A program made the translations under genes and the position numbers. The notes beneath the pieces are model-generated. The model had not been told where the DNA came from. It saw only the letters and a list, made by a program, of their open reading frames with translations, and did not search any database. Of a DNA stretch of 15,066 bases, positions 13,043-15,066 are shown one piece after another. How positions within the stretch are numbered: the stretch's first letter is position 1; each line of letters starts with the position of its first letter. Source of the stretch: Nitrospinae bacterium RIFCSPLOWO2_12_39_16 (lineage in GTDB: Bacteria; Nitrospinota; Nitrospinia; UBA9942); assembly GCA_001805005.1 (NCBI GenBank), contig MHDO01000104.1:1-15066 (forward strand), in the 5' to 3' direction.

Positions 13043-13071
13043 TTGACATGCTAAAATTACAGTGCTACTCT
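13043..13071 (+). promoter_or_regulatory. Promoter for the toxin-antitoxin genes
   Basis: A perfect TTGACA at 13043-13048, 17 bases, then TACTCT at 13066-13071 preceded by TGC (extended -10). The -10 itself is a weak match. It lies 35 bases before the antitoxin start, in an otherwise AT-rich gap (12851-13042) in which I see nothing else. Confidence 0.45.
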
Positions 13072-13106
13072 TTAATCGTATTTATATATTTAGGAGAATA
13101 ATAGCT

Positions 13107-13361
13107 ATGCATACACAAAAATTAACTTTATATTTACCAGATGAACTTATTAGAGAAATAGAACATTATAAGGAAAATGCCCATGAATCATCTTACTCTA
13201 AAGCAGTAGTAGACCTTTTAAAATATGCCCTTACCCTTCCTCCTTATTTCAGAAATTATGATTGGGAAAAAGCTGAGGCTGAGGCAGATGATGCCATCTC
13301 AAAAGGCAAGGTCAAATCGTTTGACAATGCCGGAGAATTAATTGCAGACCTCAAAAAATGA
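13107..13361 (+). CDS. Type II antitoxin (ribbon-helix-helix type)
   Basis: 84 residues from the ATG at 13107, chosen because AGGAG lies 10 bases upstream and the MHTQKLTLYLPDELIREI start is typical; a longer frame begins at 13062 over the promoter. KLTLYLPDEL is the DNA-binding strand of a CopG/ParD-type ribbon-helix-helix, followed by helices (EIEHYKENAHESSYSKAVVDLLKYAL). The charged C-terminal tail (WEKAEAEADDAISKGKVKSFDNAGELIADLKK) is the kind of segment that wraps the partner toxin. It neutralises the toxin and probably represses the shared promoter. Its stop overlaps the toxin start (ATGA), the standard coupling in such pairs. Confidence 0.82.
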   Translation: MHTQKLTLYLPDELIREIEHYKENAHESSYSKAVVDLLKYALTLPPYFRNYDWEKAEAEADDAISKGKVKSFDNAGELIADLKK

Positions 13362-13618
13362 GGATTATTCATACAGACCCATTTAAAGAGGATTATAAAA
13401 AACTTCCAAAGACCATTCAGGATAAATTTGATAAAAAGATTCTCCTCTTTGAAAAGAATATTCACCACCCCTCTCTTCGTGTTAAAAAGATGAAAGGTCA
13501 CAAAAATAGATGGGAAGCCAGTATTGATATGTTCTACCGCTTTACTTTTGAGATTCATAATGATTACTATCTCCTTCGCCGTATTGGACCACATGATGAT
13601 GTTCTTAAAAAACCATAA
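13358..13618 (+). CDS. RelE/ParE-superfamily toxin
   Basis: 86 residues. MRIIHTDPFKEDYKKLPKTIQDKFDKKI is the usual RelE/ParE opening strand and helical hairpin; RVKKMKGHKNRWEASIDMFYRFTFEI, then YYLLRRIGPHDDVLKK, gives the beta sheet with basic residues and the C-terminal His-Asp. RelE members cut mRNA on the ribosome and ParE members poison gyrase; this sequence looks nearer the RelE/StbE mRNA-interferase type, but the split is not certain by eye. It overlaps the antitoxin by 4 bases, and the bioD-bioA frame starts only 18 bases after its stop, so the biotin gene may share its transcript. Confidence 0.82.
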   Translation: MRIIHTDPFKEDYKKLPKTIQDKFDKKILLFEKNIHHPSLRVKKMKGHKNRWEASIDMFYRFTFEIHNDYYLLRRIGPHDDVLKKP

Positions 13619-13636
13619 AACCAAAAATAATATCAA

Positions 13637-15066
13637 ATGAATAAAGGTATCTTCATCACAGGGACAGATACAGGGGTTGGGAAGACTGTTGTATCTGCCG
13701 GACTTGCATTATCCCTAAAACAAAAAGGGCTTGATGTCGGTATTATGAAGCCCCTTCAGAGTGGGAGGAGGGATGATACGGATTTTCTAATAAAGACATT
13801 AGGTGTAAAGGATGAGATTAAATTAATCAATCCCTATTATTTTAAAAAGCCATTAGCTCCATTAACCGCTTCAGAGGTTGAAGGGGTAAAGATTGATATT
13901 TCCTCCATAAAAAATGCCTTTGAGGAATTATGCAAAAGGCATGATATTGTAATCGTAGAAGGTATTGGAGGTCTCCTTGTCCCTTTAACTGAAGATTACT
14001 TTGTCTCTGACCTTATTTTAGAACTTGATATTCCTGTCATTGTTGTTTCCCGAGTAGGTCTTGGCACCATAAATCATACTCTCCTTACAATAAAGCATGC
14101 AAAAGAGTCTGGTATAGATATAATTGGCATTATTTTTAATGAGACAAAGAAAAGGAGGAAAGGGCTGGCAGAGAAGACAAACCCCTCTATTATAGAAAAA
14201 CTCTCTGGAGTTCCTATTCTCGGCAACCTGCCTTACATACAATTGGTAAGCATTACAGATTGTAAGACAGGAAAACTAAAAAACACTTTTTTAAAAAACA
14301 TTAAAATAGATAACTTGCCTACTGCCTACTGCCTATTGCCTACTGCCTACAAAAAAAAACTGGAGGAGATTGATAAGACACATCTCTGGCATCCCTTTAC
14401 ACAGATGAATGATTGGGTGAAAGAAGACCCTATTATTATTGAGAGAGGCAATGGTGTTTATCTTTATGATACTCAGGGCAATAAATATCTTGATGGAAAC
14501 TCCTCCTACTGGGTAAATATTCACGGATACAGGAAGAGAGAAATAGACGAGGCTGTTGCAAAACAAATAAGAAAAGTAGCCCATTCTACACTTATTGGTT
14601 TATCAAATGTCCCTGCCATTGAGCTATCGGAGAGATTAATTAATATTGCACCTGAGGGCTTAAAGAGGGTCTTCTATTCTGATGACGGCTCTACAGCTGT
14701 GGAGGCAGGGGTAAAGATGGCATTCCAGTATTGGCAGCAGAAAGGCTGGAACTTTAGGAACAAGAAGAAATTTATAGCCTTTCACAATGCCTATCATGGA
14801 GATACAATCGGTGCAGTCAGTGTCGGCAGGATTGCCCTCTTTCGCCGCATGTTTAAATCCTTGTTATTTGAAACAATATTTGCACCTCCGCCTTACTGCT
14901 ACCGTTGCCCTATAAAAAAGACATATCCCGAGTGTAGTCTTGCATGTGTCAATGAACTGGAACGGATTGTTTCTGAAAATAGAGATAAGGTCGCAGCACT
15001 GATAATTGAGCCAAAGGTAATGATGCCAGGAGGGATTATTACCGCACCTGAGGGCTTTTTAAAAAG
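13637..15066 (+). CDS. bioD-bioA: Dethiobiotin synthetase-DAPA aminotransferase fusion (BioD-BioA), 3' end outside window
   Basis: One frame of 476 codons, open at the window end. Residues 1 to about 220 are BioD: P-loop GTDTGVGKT (8-16), KPLQSG (near 37), VEGIGGLLVPL and IIFNE. It closes the ureido ring of dethiobiotin with ATP and CO2. From about 242 the frame is BioA, the PLP enzyme that aminates KAPA to DAPA using SAM: LEEIDKTHLWHPFTQM, SDDGSTAVEAGVKMA, FHNAYHGDTIGAVSVG, then a CYRCP...CSLAC cysteine cluster and IIEP. The PLP lysine lies beyond the window. I followed the codons across the junction and found no stop. The join (227-241) is a 7-bp repeat array plus nine A residues. There is no ribosome binding site before the ATG, 18 bases after the toxin gene. 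Confidence 0.92.
   Translation, partial: MNKGIFITGTDTGVGKTVVSAGLALSLKQKGLDVGIMKPLQSGRRDDTDFLIKTLGVKDEIKLINPYYFKKPLAPLTASEVEGVKIDISSIKNAFEELCKRHDIVIVEGIGGLLVPLTEDYFVSDLILELDIPVIVVSRVGLGTINHTLLTIKHAKESGIDIIGIIFNETKKRRKGLAEKTNPSIIEKLSGVPILGNLPYIQLVSITDCKTGKLKNTFLKNIKIDNLPTAYCLLPTAYKKKLEEIDKTHLWHPFTQMNDWVKEDPIIIERGNGVYLYDTQGNKYLDGNSSYWVNIHGYRKREIDEAVAKQIRKVAHSTLIGLSNVPAIELSERLINIAPEGLKRVFYSDDGSTAVEAGVKMAFQYWQQKGWNFRNKKKFIAFHNAYHGDTIGAVSVGRIALFRRMFKSLLFETIFAPPPYCYRCPIKKTYPECSLACVNELERIVSENRDKVAALIIEPKVMMPGGIITAPEGFLK
14316..14359 (+). repeat. Five 7-bp repeats plus an A9 run at the BioD-BioA junction
   Basis: Units at 14316, 14323, 14330, 14337 and 14344 read TGCCTAC, with TGCCTAT as the third. 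They are followed at once by nine A residues (14351-14359). The array encodes LPTAYCLLPTAY-KKK between the two enzyme domains. In the other two frames stops occur at 14371-14373 and 14406-14408, so any frame change here ends translation close to the end of BioD. Confidence 0.9.

Noticed and set aside
14360..14374. GGAGGAG as a ribosome binding site for a separate bioA
   Set aside because: It encodes Glu-Glu in the BioA N-terminus, and no ATG, GTG or TTG in the BioA frame follows at usable spacing.

Overview
The window is an AT-rich stretch of bacterial chromosome, closely packed and mostly housekeeping. It suggests a Gram-negative, probably uncultivated lineage: there is a SurA-type periplasmic chaperone, a lipoprotein with a BamE-like domain, a CobA-HemD fusion and a DUF3467 protein. 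A Nitrospirota- or Desulfobacterota-like organism would fit, but that placement is inference and weak.

Layout. Bases 1-3972 read rightward: the 3' end of a YmdB-type phosphodiesterase, a fold-back repeat, metG, a short tandem repeat running out of the metG stop codon, tRNA-Ala(GGC), a SurA-like prolyl isomerase and an HU/IHF protein. Bases 3998-11731 read leftward in three groups. The upstream group is rsmI, a small conserved-looking gene, cobA-hemD, a DUF3467 gene, hemB, an aldehyde dehydrogenase and a BamE-like lipoprotein, in effect a tetrapyrrole operon with passengers. The second group is an Elp3-like radical SAM protein, queE and a coiled-coil protein. Bases 11732-12141 are a repeat-rich gap with a MITE-like element. 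Bases 12142-12850 hold a decayed cNMP-binding/PlsC gene and a small ORF, with higher GC than the surroundings. From 13107 the window reads rightward: a RelE/ParE-type toxin-antitoxin pair, then a reading frame from 13637 that leaves the window.

The most notable gene is that last one. It encodes dethiobiotin synthetase (BioD) joined in one frame to DAPA aminotransferase (BioA). The join consists of five copies of a 7-bp tandem repeat followed by nine A residues. Neither unit size is neutral for frame: a gain or loss of one heptamer, or a one-base slip on the A run, would meet a stop within about 60 bases and leave BioD alone.

The same theme recurs. Short repeats sit in frame inside three other enzyme genes: an 8-bp repeat x5 in queE, a 7-bp repeat x3 in the Elp3-like gene, and a 45-bp palindrome encoding 15-16 residues in hemD. 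More lie between genes (end of metG, upstream of hemB, upstream of the small gene after rsmI, and between ymdB and metG). The genome seems to be colonised by short dispersed repeats that enter coding sequences without breaking them. This resembles cyanobacterial STRRs and Rickettsia palindromic elements, and it may have created the BioD-BioA fusion.
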